From: Hyphomicrobiales bacterium
GTDB lineage: Bacteria > Pseudomonadota > Alphaproteobacteria > Rhizobiales > Rhizobiaceae
Length of the DNA: 64,000 bases
Assembly (NCBI GenBank): GCA_900468625.1
Contig: UBUL01000026.1
Location: 1 to 64,000 of the forward strand
Direction: 5' to 3'
Shown here: one piece after another, positions 1-7,382 of the stretch
Position numbering within the stretch: the stretch's first letter is position 1
Layout: each line of letters opens with the position of its first letter
Position numbers and translations under genes: made by a program
The notes under the pieces: generated by a model
Told to the model about the DNA's origin: nothing
The model's database searches: none
Seen by the model: the letters and a program-made list of their open reading frames with translations, nothing else

Positions 1-60
1 CCGATAGACGAAGGGCGCGTTCAGCTGTTGTGTGGCGCGCTTATAGCGGGGCGATTTCAT
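1..60 (-). CDS. Possible 5' end of a gene running off the left edge (low confidence)
   Basis: Reading the minus strand from an ATG at 60 to the window edge gives 20 codons without a stop, beginning MKSPRYKRATQ. Most third positions are G or C, as in real genes here. There is no well-spaced ribosome binding site (GCGGGA abuts the ATG) and the fragment is too short to assign to a family. It may be a real gene start or a chance open frame; only the sequence beyond the edge can settle this. Confidence 0.25.
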   Translation of the reverse strand, partial: MKSPRYKRATQQLNAPFVYR

Positions 61-191
61 TCCCGCAAGCGGCAATTTTGCTTTTTTGTGGAAAAAATGA
101 CAGATGGGTGAAACTGCCGCCGACACTGAATAAGCGAGCCTTAACAGGATGTTGCCGGCAATAGCGAATATTCCCCGGAAAGGCGGACTCT

Positions 192-992
192 TTACTGGCC
201 GCTTGCCCCTTGTACCGGCTGCACCATCAGCTTGCCGTTCTGAGGCTGGTTTTTCGAGGCGATGAACTGTGCTAGGGCCGCGGCTTGCTTGCCGTTCAGC
301 TCCCGCACGTTCGGGTTCGGTGCCGCCATGACGCCGGAGGACGTCACCTGCGCGATCGGCTGCGGCGAGTTCGCCGCGGGGGCGGTCGCGTTGCGGATAA
401 CGGGCGGGGGAAGCACATCGGCCGAAGTCAGGCCGTTCGGCGCACTGGTTGCGTTCATCGCTTGCGGTGCCGTGGTCTGCATCGCGCCGGACGGCGTGCT
501 ATAGACGCTGCGCATCATCGGCGTAATTGCCGGGCTGCCGTCGGGCTGGTCCTTGGCGAGCGTTCCGTCTGGATTGACGGCAATGGGCGGCGGCGCTGAA
601 AAGATGCTGCTTCTGTTCGCGTTGACGGCGGTCGGTTGCGTGGCGAGACCGGCAATGCCGGTCTGTCCATCGGCAGGAGCTGCGGCCGCGGGAGCCTGAT
701 AGAAAGCCTGATTCTGCTGGGCGACGACCTGCTGGCGCGTGCCGTTGACGCTGTGCACAAGCGGATCGCGGTAGGTAGTGCCATCGGCCTTGCGCCGGCG
801 GGCGTCGGCCTTGCTGTTCATGTCGGCAGCGAGCTGCTCGGCCGCCGTAGGTTGCGCGGCAGGCGTGATTTCCGATGTTTCCGCCGGCTTTTTAGCCGTG
901 GTCGCGCAGCCCGCGATCATCACAAATGAGGCAAAGACGGCAATTGTGCTTGCGAGCTTCGTCTTGCCGTATAAAATCCGTTGATCGCACAT
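192..992 (-). CDS. Proline/alanine-rich putative lipoprotein, function unknown
   Basis: The 266-residue product begins with a basic stretch, a hydrophobic segment (about residues 13-28) and a lipobox-like MIAGC with the acceptor Cys at residue 29, so it is probably a lipid-anchored envelope protein. The rest is rich in Ala, Pro, Gln, Asn and Ser and looks low-complexity; I recognise no enzyme domain. The ATG at 992 was preferred over starts further upstream because AGGGA lies 7-11 bases before it and it puts the signal peptide at the N-terminus. It stands alone, opposite in direction to the next plus-strand genes. Function unknown. Confidence 0.7.
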   Translation of the reverse strand: MCDQRILYGKTKLASTIAVFASFVMIAGCATTAKKPAETSEITPAAQPTAAEQLAADMNSKADARRRKADGTTYRDPLVHSVNGTRQQVVAQQNQAFYQAPAAAAPADGQTGIAGLATQPTAVNANRSSIFSAPPPIAVNPDGTLAKDQPDGSPAITPMMRSVYSTPSGAMQTTAPQAMNATSAPNGLTSADVLPPPVIRNATAPAANSPQPIAQVTSSGVMAAPNPNVRELNGKQAAALAQFIASKNQPQNGKLMVQPVQGASGQ

Positions 993-1196
993 GGGACGTT
1001 CCCTGCAAAAAGGTTTGCATCGGAACGGCCTCTTGCGAGGGACGGCGATATCGCACGCGCTGACTGGGAACGATGACCGCGCGATATCCGATGCATGATG
1101 CTTCGAGTCGTCCAAGCATGCCGGAGGAAGGGCATGGGCGGCAAGCGCGAAACGGATGGCTCCGCGCGTGCCGCAAGCCTCGCGAAAGCTAGGCTC

Positions 1197-1637
1197 CTAC
1201 CAAGTGCCCGTGTTGGCCATGGAAGCCCAGGGCTCGGCGGACGGAAGATTGGCGCCCTTCTGCAGGATCTCGATGGAAATGCCGTCGGGAGAGCGCACGA
1301 AAGCCATGTGGCCGTCACGCGGCGGGCGGTTGATCGTGATGCCGTTGTCCATCAGCTTCTGGCAGGTCGCATAGATATCGTCGACCTCATAGGCAAGGTG
1401 GCCGAAATTGCGTCCTCCGCTATATTCTTCGGGATCCCAGTTGTAGGTCAGTTCCAGGCTGGGGGCACCATTGCTGCGGGACGATTCCGCATCCTCGCCG
1501 GCCGCAAGGAAAACGAGCGTATAACGACCCTTCTCGTTTTCGTAGCGGCGGGTTTCTGTAAGGCCGAACAAGGTGCTATAAAAATGCAACGAAGCGTCGA
1601 GATCGGTGACGCGAACCATTGTGTGGAGATAACGCAT
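1197..1637 (-). CDS. gloA: Lactoylglutathione lyase (glyoxalase I)
   Basis: Glyoxalase I isomerises the hemithioacetal of methylglyoxal and glutathione to S-lactoylglutathione, the first step of cytosolic methylglyoxal detoxification. The 146-residue product opens MRYLHTMVRV like E. coli GloA, and the four expected metal ligands are visible: His5, Glu62 (LELTYNWD), His80 (FGHLAYEVDD) and Glu123 (IEILQ). Length and single VOC module match the bacterial Ni-type enzyme, which works as a dimer. The coding strand is preceded by a GAGGAAA-like binding site. It appears to be transcribed alone. Confidence 0.95.
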   Translation of the reverse strand: MRYLHTMVRVTDLDASLHFYSTLFGLTETRRYENEKGRYTLVFLAAGEDAESSRSNGAPSLELTYNWDPEEYSGGRNFGHLAYEVDDIYATCQKLMDNGITINRPPRDGHMAFVRSPDGISIEILQKGANLPSAEPWASMANTGTW

Positions 1638-1755
1638 TCTATTTCCTCTCTTAATGTTGAGCTGGGCGGATATTCGACCGAAGCACCAGCTTCGCGCAAG
1701 TCTCGGAGCGATATCTTAGGGTGGGAATAAACGAAAACTAGGACTTGCGCTTTTC

Positions 1756-1800
1756 GGTTACCAAGATGTTAATCTTGATATCAGGGAATCAGTTAACCGT
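1756..1800 (+). promoter_or_regulatory. Nested inverted repeats upstream of the cold-shock gene
   Basis: An outer inverted repeat CGGTTA (1756-1761) / TAACCG (1795-1800) encloses an inner one CAAGAT (1763-1768) / ATCTTG (1773-1778). The element ends 33 bases before the chosen start of the cold-shock-domain gene, so it could be an operator or a structured leader. No function is established. Confidence 0.4.
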
Positions 1801-1833
1801 AACAGTGTGACGCGTAATCGAGGGCTGGCTAGG

Positions 1834-2412
1834 ATGGGTGACAGAATTTCATCGAAGGGAGTTGTCGACTTCGAGGAGATGTCGGGCGATACCGTCGAGC
1901 TCATCGAAATCTCAGGCGTTGTCAAATGGTTCGATGTCGCCAAGGGGTTCGGTTTCATCGTGCCTGACAATGGTATGCAGGATGTCTTGCTGCATGTGAC
2001 GTGTCTGCGTCGCGACGGTTATCAGACGATTCTCGAAGGCACCCGCATCGTCGCGCTGATCCAGCGCAGAGAGCGTGGTTATCAGGCCTTCAAAATACTC
2101 TCCATGGATCAGTCGACGGCCGTGCATCCCTCGCAAATGCCGCCGGTGCGTACGCATGTGCAGGTGACGGCGACAAGCGGCCTGGAGCGCGCGTTGGTGA
2201 AGTGGTTCAACCGCACCAAGGGCTTCGGTTTCCTGACACGCGGCGAGGGCACCGAAGATATTTTCGTGCATATGGAAACGCTGCGACGCTTCGGCCTGGC
2301 CGAGCTGCGGCCGGGTCAGGTGGTGCTCGTCCGCTTCGGACCGGGCGAAAAAGGCCTGATGGCGGCGGAAATCCATCCGGATGCGCCGAGCCCGGTCACA
2401 CGGCCCCACTGA
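1834..2412 (+). CDS. Protein with two cold-shock domains
   Basis: A 192-residue protein with two cold-shock domains joined by a linker. The first contains GVVKWFDVAKGFGFIVPD (about residues 28-45) and the second LVKWFNRTKGFGFLTRGEG (about 121-139); both carry the RNP1-like KGFGF core that binds single-stranded nucleic acid. Double-CSD proteins of this type are common in Rhizobiales and are expected to act as RNA chaperones. I chose ATG 1834, preceded by GAGGG, over the in-frame GTG at 1807. The following DUF192 gene starts one base after the stop, so the two are probably cotranscribed. Confidence 0.9.
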   Translation: MGDRISSKGVVDFEEMSGDTVELIEISGVVKWFDVAKGFGFIVPDNGMQDVLLHVTCLRRDGYQTILEGTRIVALIQRRERGYQAFKILSMDQSTAVHPSQMPPVRTHVQVTATSGLERALVKWFNRTKGFGFLTRGEGTEDIFVHMETLRRFGLAELRPGQVVLVRFGPGEKGLMAAEIHPDAPSPVTRPH

Positions 2413-2413
2413 T

Positions 2414-2926
2414 ATGAAAAGAGACAGGTTTCTCGGATTTGTGAAAAGCGCCGTTTTGGCGCTTTTTATTGTTGGAACCGCCGTTCCGTCGTCCTTTGCG
2501 GCGCAGGCCGCAGGGCAGCAGTCGATGGCCTTCGATTCGGAGCCGCTTTCGATCGCGTCATCCAAGGGGCAGGTTCATGAATTCACGGTGGAGCTGGCGC
2601 TGACGCCGCCGCAGCTTGAGCTGGGTCTGATGTATCGTGACAAGATGCCGGCCGATCATGGCATGCTGTTCGATTTCGGCACGTCGCGGCCTGTCATGAT
2701 GTGGATGAAGAACACCATGCTGCCGCTCGATATGCTTTTTCTGGATCAGAAAGGTGTCGTCACCCATATCCAGGAAAACGCCGTGCCTTATTCCGAAGCG
2801 ATCATCAATTCCGGCGGTCCGGTCGCCTATGTCATCGAGCTGAACGCCGGAGTGGTCAAGAAACTGGGTCTTGCTGTTGGCGATAGAGTGACGAGCGCCA
2901 CCATTTCAGCAAAGCTCGGCAAATAG
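2414..2926 (+). CDS. DUF192 family exported protein
   Basis: A 170-residue protein with an N-terminal hydrophobic signal (about residues 8-28, ending near SSFAAQA) followed by a DUF192 domain. Typical family features are the GLMYRDKMP and MLFDFG stretches and MMWMKNTMLPLDMLFLD. The biochemical role of DUF192 is not established; exported members are widespread in bacteria. The ATG at 2414 lies one base after the stop of the cold-shock gene, which suggests one transcript, though a shared role is not obvious. Confidence 0.85.
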   Translation: MKRDRFLGFVKSAVLALFIVGTAVPSSFAAQAAGQQSMAFDSEPLSIASSKGQVHEFTVELALTPPQLELGLMYRDKMPADHGMLFDFGTSRPVMMWMKNTMLPLDMLFLDQKGVVTHIQENAVPYSEAIINSGGPVAYVIELNAGVVKKLGLAVGDRVTSATISAKLGK

Positions 2927-3071
2927 ATTTTCATCGGGGAAGATCCGCTTGGCGAGATTTTACCTGTTGCAGCGGGCAGATGAACCGTGTATCTCCCCAC
3001 TCGTTCCGCAGGACAGGCATCCGGCGGCACGAAATCAAGGCATGGCTCGTTTGATGGTCGTGCCGACGGTA

Positions 3072-3148
<77 letters not shown>

Positions 3149-3315
3149 TTTAAGCCCCCTCATCAATATCGCTGAATTCACACTTTTCCCGGCTGCCTTT
3201 TCGCTTGAAAACAAAGGGATTCACGGCTAAGCAAAAGTCGTGTTCGCGCGGCCTTCCGGGCCGCATCAAAGCAAGAAAGCGGATCGTTCCCGCTTGATTC
3301 GGAGGCGCTGCAGCA

Positions 3316-3621
3316 ATGCCTGCCAAGATTTATCGTCCCGCAAAGACCGCCATGCAATCCGGCAAGGCCAAGACCAATATCTGGGTTCTGGAGTTCGATC
3401 AGGAAACGCCGCGCAAGATCGATCCGATCATGGGCTACACGTCGTCGGGCGATATGCGCCAGCAGCTCAAGCTGACATTCGATACGCAGGAACAGGCCGA
3501 AGACTACGCCAAGCGCAATGGCATCGAATACCGCGTCATCGCGCCGAAGGACCCCATCCGGCAGACTGTCTCCTATTCCGACAATTTCCGCTTCAACCGC
3601 ATCCAGCCCTGGACTCACTGA
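3316..3621 (+). CDS. NDUFS4-like complex I accessory subunit
   Basis: This 101-residue protein has features of the NDUFS4/ETC complex I subunit family: an N-terminal KIYRPAKTAMQSGKAKT, then a WVLEFD strand, GYTSSGDMRQQLKLTF, the helix EQAEDYAKRNGIEY and the C-terminal YSDNFRFNRIQPWTH. In alphaproteobacteria and mitochondria this family is a peripheral-arm accessory subunit of NADH:quinone oxidoreductase. It is encoded away from any nuo operon, between two tRNA genes. Assignment rests on motif recognition; no catalytic residues are expected. Confidence 0.9.
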   Translation: MPAKIYRPAKTAMQSGKAKTNIWVLEFDQETPRKIDPIMGYTSSGDMRQQLKLTFDTQEQAEDYAKRNGIEYRVIAPKDPIRQTVSYSDNFRFNRIQPWTH

Positions 3622-3713
3622 AGCCCGGTACTTATTGAACGCCGCCCATTGAGTTTCACGGCGGTTTCAGGCATGTGTTGCCCGCCGCGCCCAAAGGCGC
3701 GGCCAGGCCCTAC

Positions 3714-3790
3714 GGCCCCTTAGCTCAGCTGGATAGAGCACTTGCCTTCTAAGCATGTGGTCGCAGGTTCGAATCCTGCAGGGGTCGCCA
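3714..3790 (+). tRNA. tRNA-Arg, anticodon TCT
   Basis: A 77-nt cloverleaf: acceptor GGCCCCT/AGGGGTC, D arm GCTCAGCTGGATAGAGC, anticodon loop CTTCTAA (anticodon TCT), T arm GCAGG-TTCGAAT-CCTGC, discriminator G and encoded CCA. The anticodon stem CTTGC/GCATG contains one apparent T-T mismatch at its second pair. A run of seven T follows the CCA. It reads AGA and AGG arginine codons. Confidence 0.95.
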
Positions 3791-3811
3791 TTTTTTTAAT
3801 TGTCCAGCCCG

Positions 3812-3851
3812 GAGACATGAGTAACAGAACGTACCTGAGACATAGGTAACA
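3812..3851. repeat. Imperfect 15-bp direct repeat, possible mobile-element scar
   Basis: GAGACATGAGTAACA (3812-3826) and GAGACATAGGTAACA (3837-3851) match at 13 of 15 positions, 25 bp apart, about 20 bp after tRNA-Arg. Repeats of this style resemble sequences I associate with termini of rhizobial insertion sequences, but no transposase is present. Reading this as an IS remnant is inference. Confidence 0.35.
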
Positions 3852-3898
3852 CTTCTGAGCCGAAATGAGGTTGATCGGCTATGCGAAGCCGCTTCGTT

Positions 3899-4060
3899 CT
3901 AATTGGTTACACCAGGCCAGCCGCCGGTATCCCTTGGTCTCGTGGCATCGATTGCCATCTGGATCAGGTCGTAGCCGTACATCACTCCGGCAAGTTTGAT
4001 GACGATGATGGCCGCGCTCAGAAGTGCAAGCCCACCGATGATTCTGTCGCTTTTTTTCAC
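3899..4060 (-). CDS. Small hypothetical membrane protein
   Basis: A 53-codon frame starts at GTG 4060, with GGGGGAAG about 7 bases upstream, and encodes a basic N-terminus (VKKSDR), one hydrophobic segment (IIGGLALLSAAIIVIKLAG) and a short polar tail. A longer reading from TTG 4111 would add 17 residues but lacks this spacing. I recognise no family. The good ribosome binding site and the clean basic-then-hydrophobic layout favour a real single-pass membrane protein; its small size and its position beside a suspected mobile-element scar argue for caution. Confidence 0.4.
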   Translation of the reverse strand: MKKSDRIIGGLALLSAAIIVIKLAGVMYGYDLIQMAIDATRPRDTGGWPGVTN

Positions 4061-4150
4061 GGCCCGCTTCCCCCGACGTCTCGTGAATCCCGCACTGTTC
4101 GCGGTGCTCAAGAGTATATCGCGTTCTGCGCGAAGCGCTATGGGGCTTGT

Positions 4151-4762
4151 TCATGTTGCGAGTCGCCCGGCCGCGACGAGCAGCAAGCCGCCTGCGATGC
4201 CCTCGATCCATCGGCGGCGGCGATCGTTGAAACTTCCGCGAGAGCCTAGGGCCGCAATGGCAAGGCTGAGCAGGGCATAGACGATGCCGCACAGGCCGAT
4301 GAAGACCGTAGAGAGAAGGCAGGCCTGCGGCAAGATGCTTCCATCATGGCTCATGAACTGCGGCAGGATGGCGAAATAGATCATCATGCCCTTGGGATTG
4401 AGGACCGCCGTCAGGAATCCGCGGCGAAACCGGTTGGCGGTGGCTCTTGAAAACGTCGACCGAACGCTGCGGTCTTTCATGGAGGATGCGAGAAGCCGGA
4501 AGGCGAGGCAGCTTAGATAGGCGATGCCCAGCCACCGCAGCGTCGCGAACAAAAGAGGCGAGGCCACGATGATGGCGGCTATGCCGAGCGCTGCCAACGT
4601 CGAATGCACGAGATAGCCGGCGCAGATACCCGCGGTCGAGCGCAGTCCGGCGACAAAGCCTCCGGATACCGCCTGCGACGCCACGAAGAGCATATCCGGC
4701 CCCGGTGTGCAGATGAGCGGCAGCACGGTGGCCGCGAAGAGAAGCAGATTGGCGTTTTCCAT
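4151..4762 (-). CDS. LysE/RhtB family amino acid exporter
   Basis: The 203-residue product has the family layout: N-terminal LLFAATVLPLICTPGPDMLF (the TPGPD motif), a second helix with SGGFVAGLRSTAGICAGYL, then helices around GIAAIIVASPLLFATLRWLG and the LNPKGMMIYFAILPQF motif typical of RhtB-type exporters. It should be an inner-membrane exporter of amino acids or related metabolites; the substrate cannot be read from sequence. The ATG at 4762 places the first transmembrane segment normally; longer readings add an unrelated tail. It is divergent from an Lrp-type regulator, the usual arrangement for exporters controlled by their own regulator. Confidence 0.9.
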   Translation of the reverse strand: MENANLLLFAATVLPLICTPGPDMLFVASQAVSGGFVAGLRSTAGICAGYLVHSTLAALGIAAIIVASPLLFATLRWLGIAYLSCLAFRLLASSMKDRSVRSTFSRATANRFRRGFLTAVLNPKGMMIYFAILPQFMSHDGSILPQACLLSTVFIGLCGIVYALLSLAIAALGSRGSFNDRRRRWIEGIAGGLLLVAAGRLAT

Positions 4763-4823
4763 GGATGGGAGCCTAGCAGCCCATCCACGCAACCGGCTTG
4801 CGAAGATGCCAATTTCTGCGAGA

Positions 4824-4863
4824 TTATCGGCAGTAGAAATCACAAAAGCCAATTTATCGGTAG
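4824..4863. promoter_or_regulatory. Direct repeats in the exporter/regulator intergenic region
   Basis: TTATCGGCAG (4824-4833) and TTATCGGTAG (4854-4863) repeat exactly 30 bp apart, about three helical turns, and GCCAATTT occurs at 4808 and 4848. They lie in the 110-bp gap between divergent lysE-type and lrp-type genes. Lrp/AsnC proteins bind arrays of helically phased sites, so this is a reasonable candidate operator; the binding itself is inference. Confidence 0.45.
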
Positions 4864-4872
4864 GGAATGCCA

Positions 4873-5334
4873 ATGCGGCTGGATGAGATCGACAAGCGAA
4901 TCCTGCGTGCGCTGCAGCGCGACGGGCGGATTCAAAATGTGGAGCTGGCCAAGGAGGTCGGGCTTTCGCCGTCGCCCTGCCTGCGGCGCGTCAAGCTTCT
5001 CGAGGATGCCCGCATTATCGACCGTTACGTGGCGGTGCTGAACCCGGTCAAGGCTGGCCTGCCGCTCTCGCTATTTGCCCGCGTCTGGCTGACGGCGCAG
5101 GATGCGGAGACGATCGACCGTTTCATAGCCGCCATGAAGATGCTGCCTCAGGTGATGGAGTGCTACATCATGCTCGGCGAGAGCGATGCGCTGCTGAGGG
5201 TCGCCGTATCCGATCTCGACGACTATAGGCAGTTCCAGTCGACGCATCTGACAAAGGTCAATGGCATCCAGAACGTCAAGACCGACGTGCCGAGCCAGAT
5301 CGTCAAGCAGACCTACGCTTTGCCTTTGCGCTGA
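4873..5334 (+). CDS. Lrp/AsnC family transcriptional regulator
   Basis: A 153-residue regulator with an N-terminal helix-turn-helix (LDEIDKRILRALQRDGRI ... VELAKEVGLSPSPCLRRVKL) followed by a RAM ligand-binding domain (ARVWLTAQDAETIDRF ... VMECYIMLGESDALLRVAV). Members bind DNA as dimers or octamers and respond to amino acids. The ATG at 4873 is preferred over ATG 4867 because GGGA is better spaced. Divergence from the LysE-type exporter suggests it controls export of the amino acid it senses; phased repeats in the shared promoter fit this. Confidence 0.92.
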   Translation: MRLDEIDKRILRALQRDGRIQNVELAKEVGLSPSPCLRRVKLLEDARIIDRYVAVLNPVKAGLPLSLFARVWLTAQDAETIDRFIAAMKMLPQVMECYIMLGESDALLRVAVSDLDDYRQFQSTHLTKVNGIQNVKTDVPSQIVKQTYALPLR

Positions 5335-5379
5335 CCGCCCGTCATCGCCTCGTCCCGTCAATGAAGGATGTCAATGAAA

Positions 5380-5408
5380 AACCCGCCGGTGCGATGCAGC
5401 GGCGGGTT
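5380..5408 (-). terminator. Rho-independent terminator of the aap operon
   Basis: The inverted repeat AACCCGCCG (5380-5388) / CGGCGGGTT (5400-5408) forms a 9-bp GC-rich stem. On the minus strand it is followed by a T run, and it sits 26 bp after the aapP stop, as expected for the end of the aapJQMP transcript. Confidence 0.85.
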
Positions 5409-5434
5409 CCTTGTATTAACATATTTCTGCCGGA

Positions 5435-6208
5435 TCAGTGCAGGATCTGGCTCAGGAACAGCTTGGTGCGCTCATGCTGCGGATTCTCGAAGAATTCCTT
5501 CGGTGAATTCTGTTCGACGATCTGGCCCTGGTCCATGAAGATGACGCGGTTGGCGACCTGGCGGGCAAAGCCCATTTCGTGGGTGACGCACAGCATGGTC
5601 ATGCCTTCCTCGGCAAGGCCGACCATCGTGTCGAGCACTTCCTTGATCATTTCCGGGTCGAGCGCCGAGGTCGGCTCGTCGAACAGCATGATCTTCGGGT
5701 TCATGCAGAGCGAGCGGGCGATCGCCACACGCTGCTGCTGCCCGCCGGAAAGCTGGCCGGGATATTTCTTGGCCTGCTCGGGAATCTTGACGCGCTTGAG
5801 GAAGTGCATGGCGATCTCTTCCGCCTGCTTCTTCGGCATCTTGCGCACCCAGATCGGCGCCAGCGTGCAGTTTTCCAGAATGGTCAGGTGCGGGAAGAGG
5901 TTGAAGTGCTGGAACACCATGCCGACCTCGCGGCGCACTTCGTCGATCTTCTTCAGATCGTTGGTGAGCTCGACGCCGTCAACGATGATCTGGCCCTTCT
6001 GGTGCTCTTCCAGGCGGTTGATGCAGCGGATCATCGTCGACTTGCCGGAGCCGGAAGGTCCGGCAATGACGATGCGCTCGCCGCGCATGACCCTCAGATT
6101 GATATCGCGCAGCACATGGAAATCGCCATACCACTTGTTCATGTTGATCATGTCGACCGCGACCTCGGTCTCGGAAACGGTCATTTTCTTCGATTGGGCT
6201 TCAGCCAT
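5435..6208 (-). CDS. aapP: General L-amino acid ABC transporter ATPase AapP
   Basis: The 257-residue ATPase powers the AapJQMP importer of polar and other L-amino acids described in Rhizobium leguminosarum. Walker A GPSGSGKST (about residues 50-58), signature LSGGQQQR (153-160), Walker B IMLFDEP (173-179) and the switch His210 (CVTHEMGF) are all intact, and the sequence matches the GlnQ/HisP subclass. GAGGGAAAG precedes the ATG. It is the last gene of the minus-strand operon, 18 bases after aapM and just before a strong terminator. Confidence 0.96.
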   Translation of the reverse strand: MAEAQSKKMTVSETEVAVDMINMNKWYGDFHVLRDINLRVMRGERIVIAGPSGSGKSTMIRCINRLEEHQKGQIIVDGVELTNDLKKIDEVRREVGMVFQHFNLFPHLTILENCTLAPIWVRKMPKKQAEEIAMHFLKRVKIPEQAKKYPGQLSGGQQQRVAIARSLCMNPKIMLFDEPTSALDPEMIKEVLDTMVGLAEEGMTMLCVTHEMGFARQVANRVIFMDQGQIVEQNSPKEFFENPQHERTKLFLSQILH

Positions 6209-6226
6209 TTTGTCTTTCCCTCAATT

Positions 6227-7381
6227 TTATCGCTTGTGGCCGGTGTCGAGATGGCGCTCCACGAAACTTGAATAGCGCGACATGCCGAAGCAGAACAGCC
6301 AAAAAACGAAACCAGCGAATACGAGACCCGTCACCGGCGTCACCGCGCTTGCCCAGGTCGCATCCGAAAAGTTCTGGCGGACGATGCCGAGCAGGTCGAA
6401 CATGCCGATGATCGCAACGAGCGACGTGTCCTTGAACATGCCGATATAGGTGTTGACGATACCGGGAATGACCAGCTTGATCGCCTGCGGCAAGACGATC
6501 AGCCGCATCTTCTGCCAGTAGCCGAGGCCGAGCGAGTCGGCGCCCTCGAACTGGCCCTTCGGTATCGCCTGCAGGCCGCCGCGGATGACTTCTGCCATAT
6601 AGGCCGAGGTGAAGATCGAGAGACCGACGACGGCGCGCAGCAGCTTATCGACAGTCCAGCCCTGCGGCATGAACAGCGGCAGCATGTAGCTCGCCATGAA
6701 CAGCACGGTGATCAGCGGAACGCCGCGGATCACTTCGATGAAGATCACGCATAGCATGCGCACGACGGGCATTTTCGAGCGGCGTCCCAGCGCGAGCAGG
6801 ATGCCGAACGGGAACGAGACGGCGATCGCGACGAAGGCAATGACCAGCGTCACCAGCAAGCCGCCCCATCTTTCCGTTTCCACGATCTGGAGGCCGAAGC
6901 CGCCATGGAGCAGGAAGAACGAAATAACCGGCAGCACGAAGAATGCGAGGATCGCATTCAAGCCTTTGCGCGGGACTGACGGTATCAGCAGCGGCGCGAA
7001 GCCGATGATCATCAGGATTGCCACGAGTATCGGCCGCCAGCGCTCGTCCGGCGGATAGAGGCCGAACATGAAGACGACGAATTTCGCGCGGACGAAGGCC
7101 CAGCAGGCGGCGTTCCAGCCATCCGGCTGCGTTCCGCCCTGAACCTTGGTCGCGCAGAATGTGCGGTCGGTTCCGTTCCAGACTGCCTCGATGAACAACC
7201 AGTTGACGAGATGCGGGATCGCCCAAACCAGGAAGGTGACGGCGACCAGGGTCAGGACGATGTCCTTCGGCGTGGCAAAGAGATTCTTTTTCAACCAATG
7301 CCATGCGCCTCTTTCACCGGCCGGTGCCGGTTGCGCCACAAGAAGCGTCTTGCTGACGAAGCTTTGATCTACGCTCGACAT
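6227..7381 (-). CDS. aapM: General L-amino acid ABC transporter permease AapM
   Basis: A 384-residue permease of the HisM/HEQRo type. After a long N-terminal part with several hydrophobic segments (including DIVLTLVAVTFLVWAIP), the conserved core has the EAA-like loop RGGLQAIPKGQFEGADSLG, which contacts the ATPase. AapM-type permeases are longer than HisM because of added N-terminal helices, and this protein fits. Its start is one base after the aapQ stop, so the two subunits are probably translationally coupled and form a heterodimeric inner-membrane channel. Confidence 0.95.
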   Translation of the reverse strand: MSSVDQSFVSKTLLVAQPAPAGERGAWHWLKKNLFATPKDIVLTLVAVTFLVWAIPHLVNWLFIEAVWNGTDRTFCATKVQGGTQPDGWNAACWAFVRAKFVVFMFGLYPPDERWRPILVAILMIIGFAPLLIPSVPRKGLNAILAFFVLPVISFFLLHGGFGLQIVETERWGGLLVTLVIAFVAIAVSFPFGILLALGRRSKMPVVRMLCVIFIEVIRGVPLITVLFMASYMLPLFMPQGWTVDKLLRAVVGLSIFTSAYMAEVIRGGLQAIPKGQFEGADSLGLGYWQKMRLIVLPQAIKLVIPGIVNTYIGMFKDTSLVAIIGMFDLLGIVRQNFSDATWASAVTPVTGLVFAGFVFWLFCFGMSRYSSFVERHLDTGHKR

Positions 7382-7382
7382 C

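Noticed and set aside
3714..3898. tRNA-Arg as the attachment site of an integrated island
   Set aside because: No integrase, no duplicated tRNA 3' end and no shift in gene content downstream; at most a short IS scar remains.
5361..6275. 304-codon plus-strand open frame opposite aapP
   Set aside because: aapP has all ABC ATPase motifs; the plus-strand frame has Ser/Arg/Trp-rich shadow composition.
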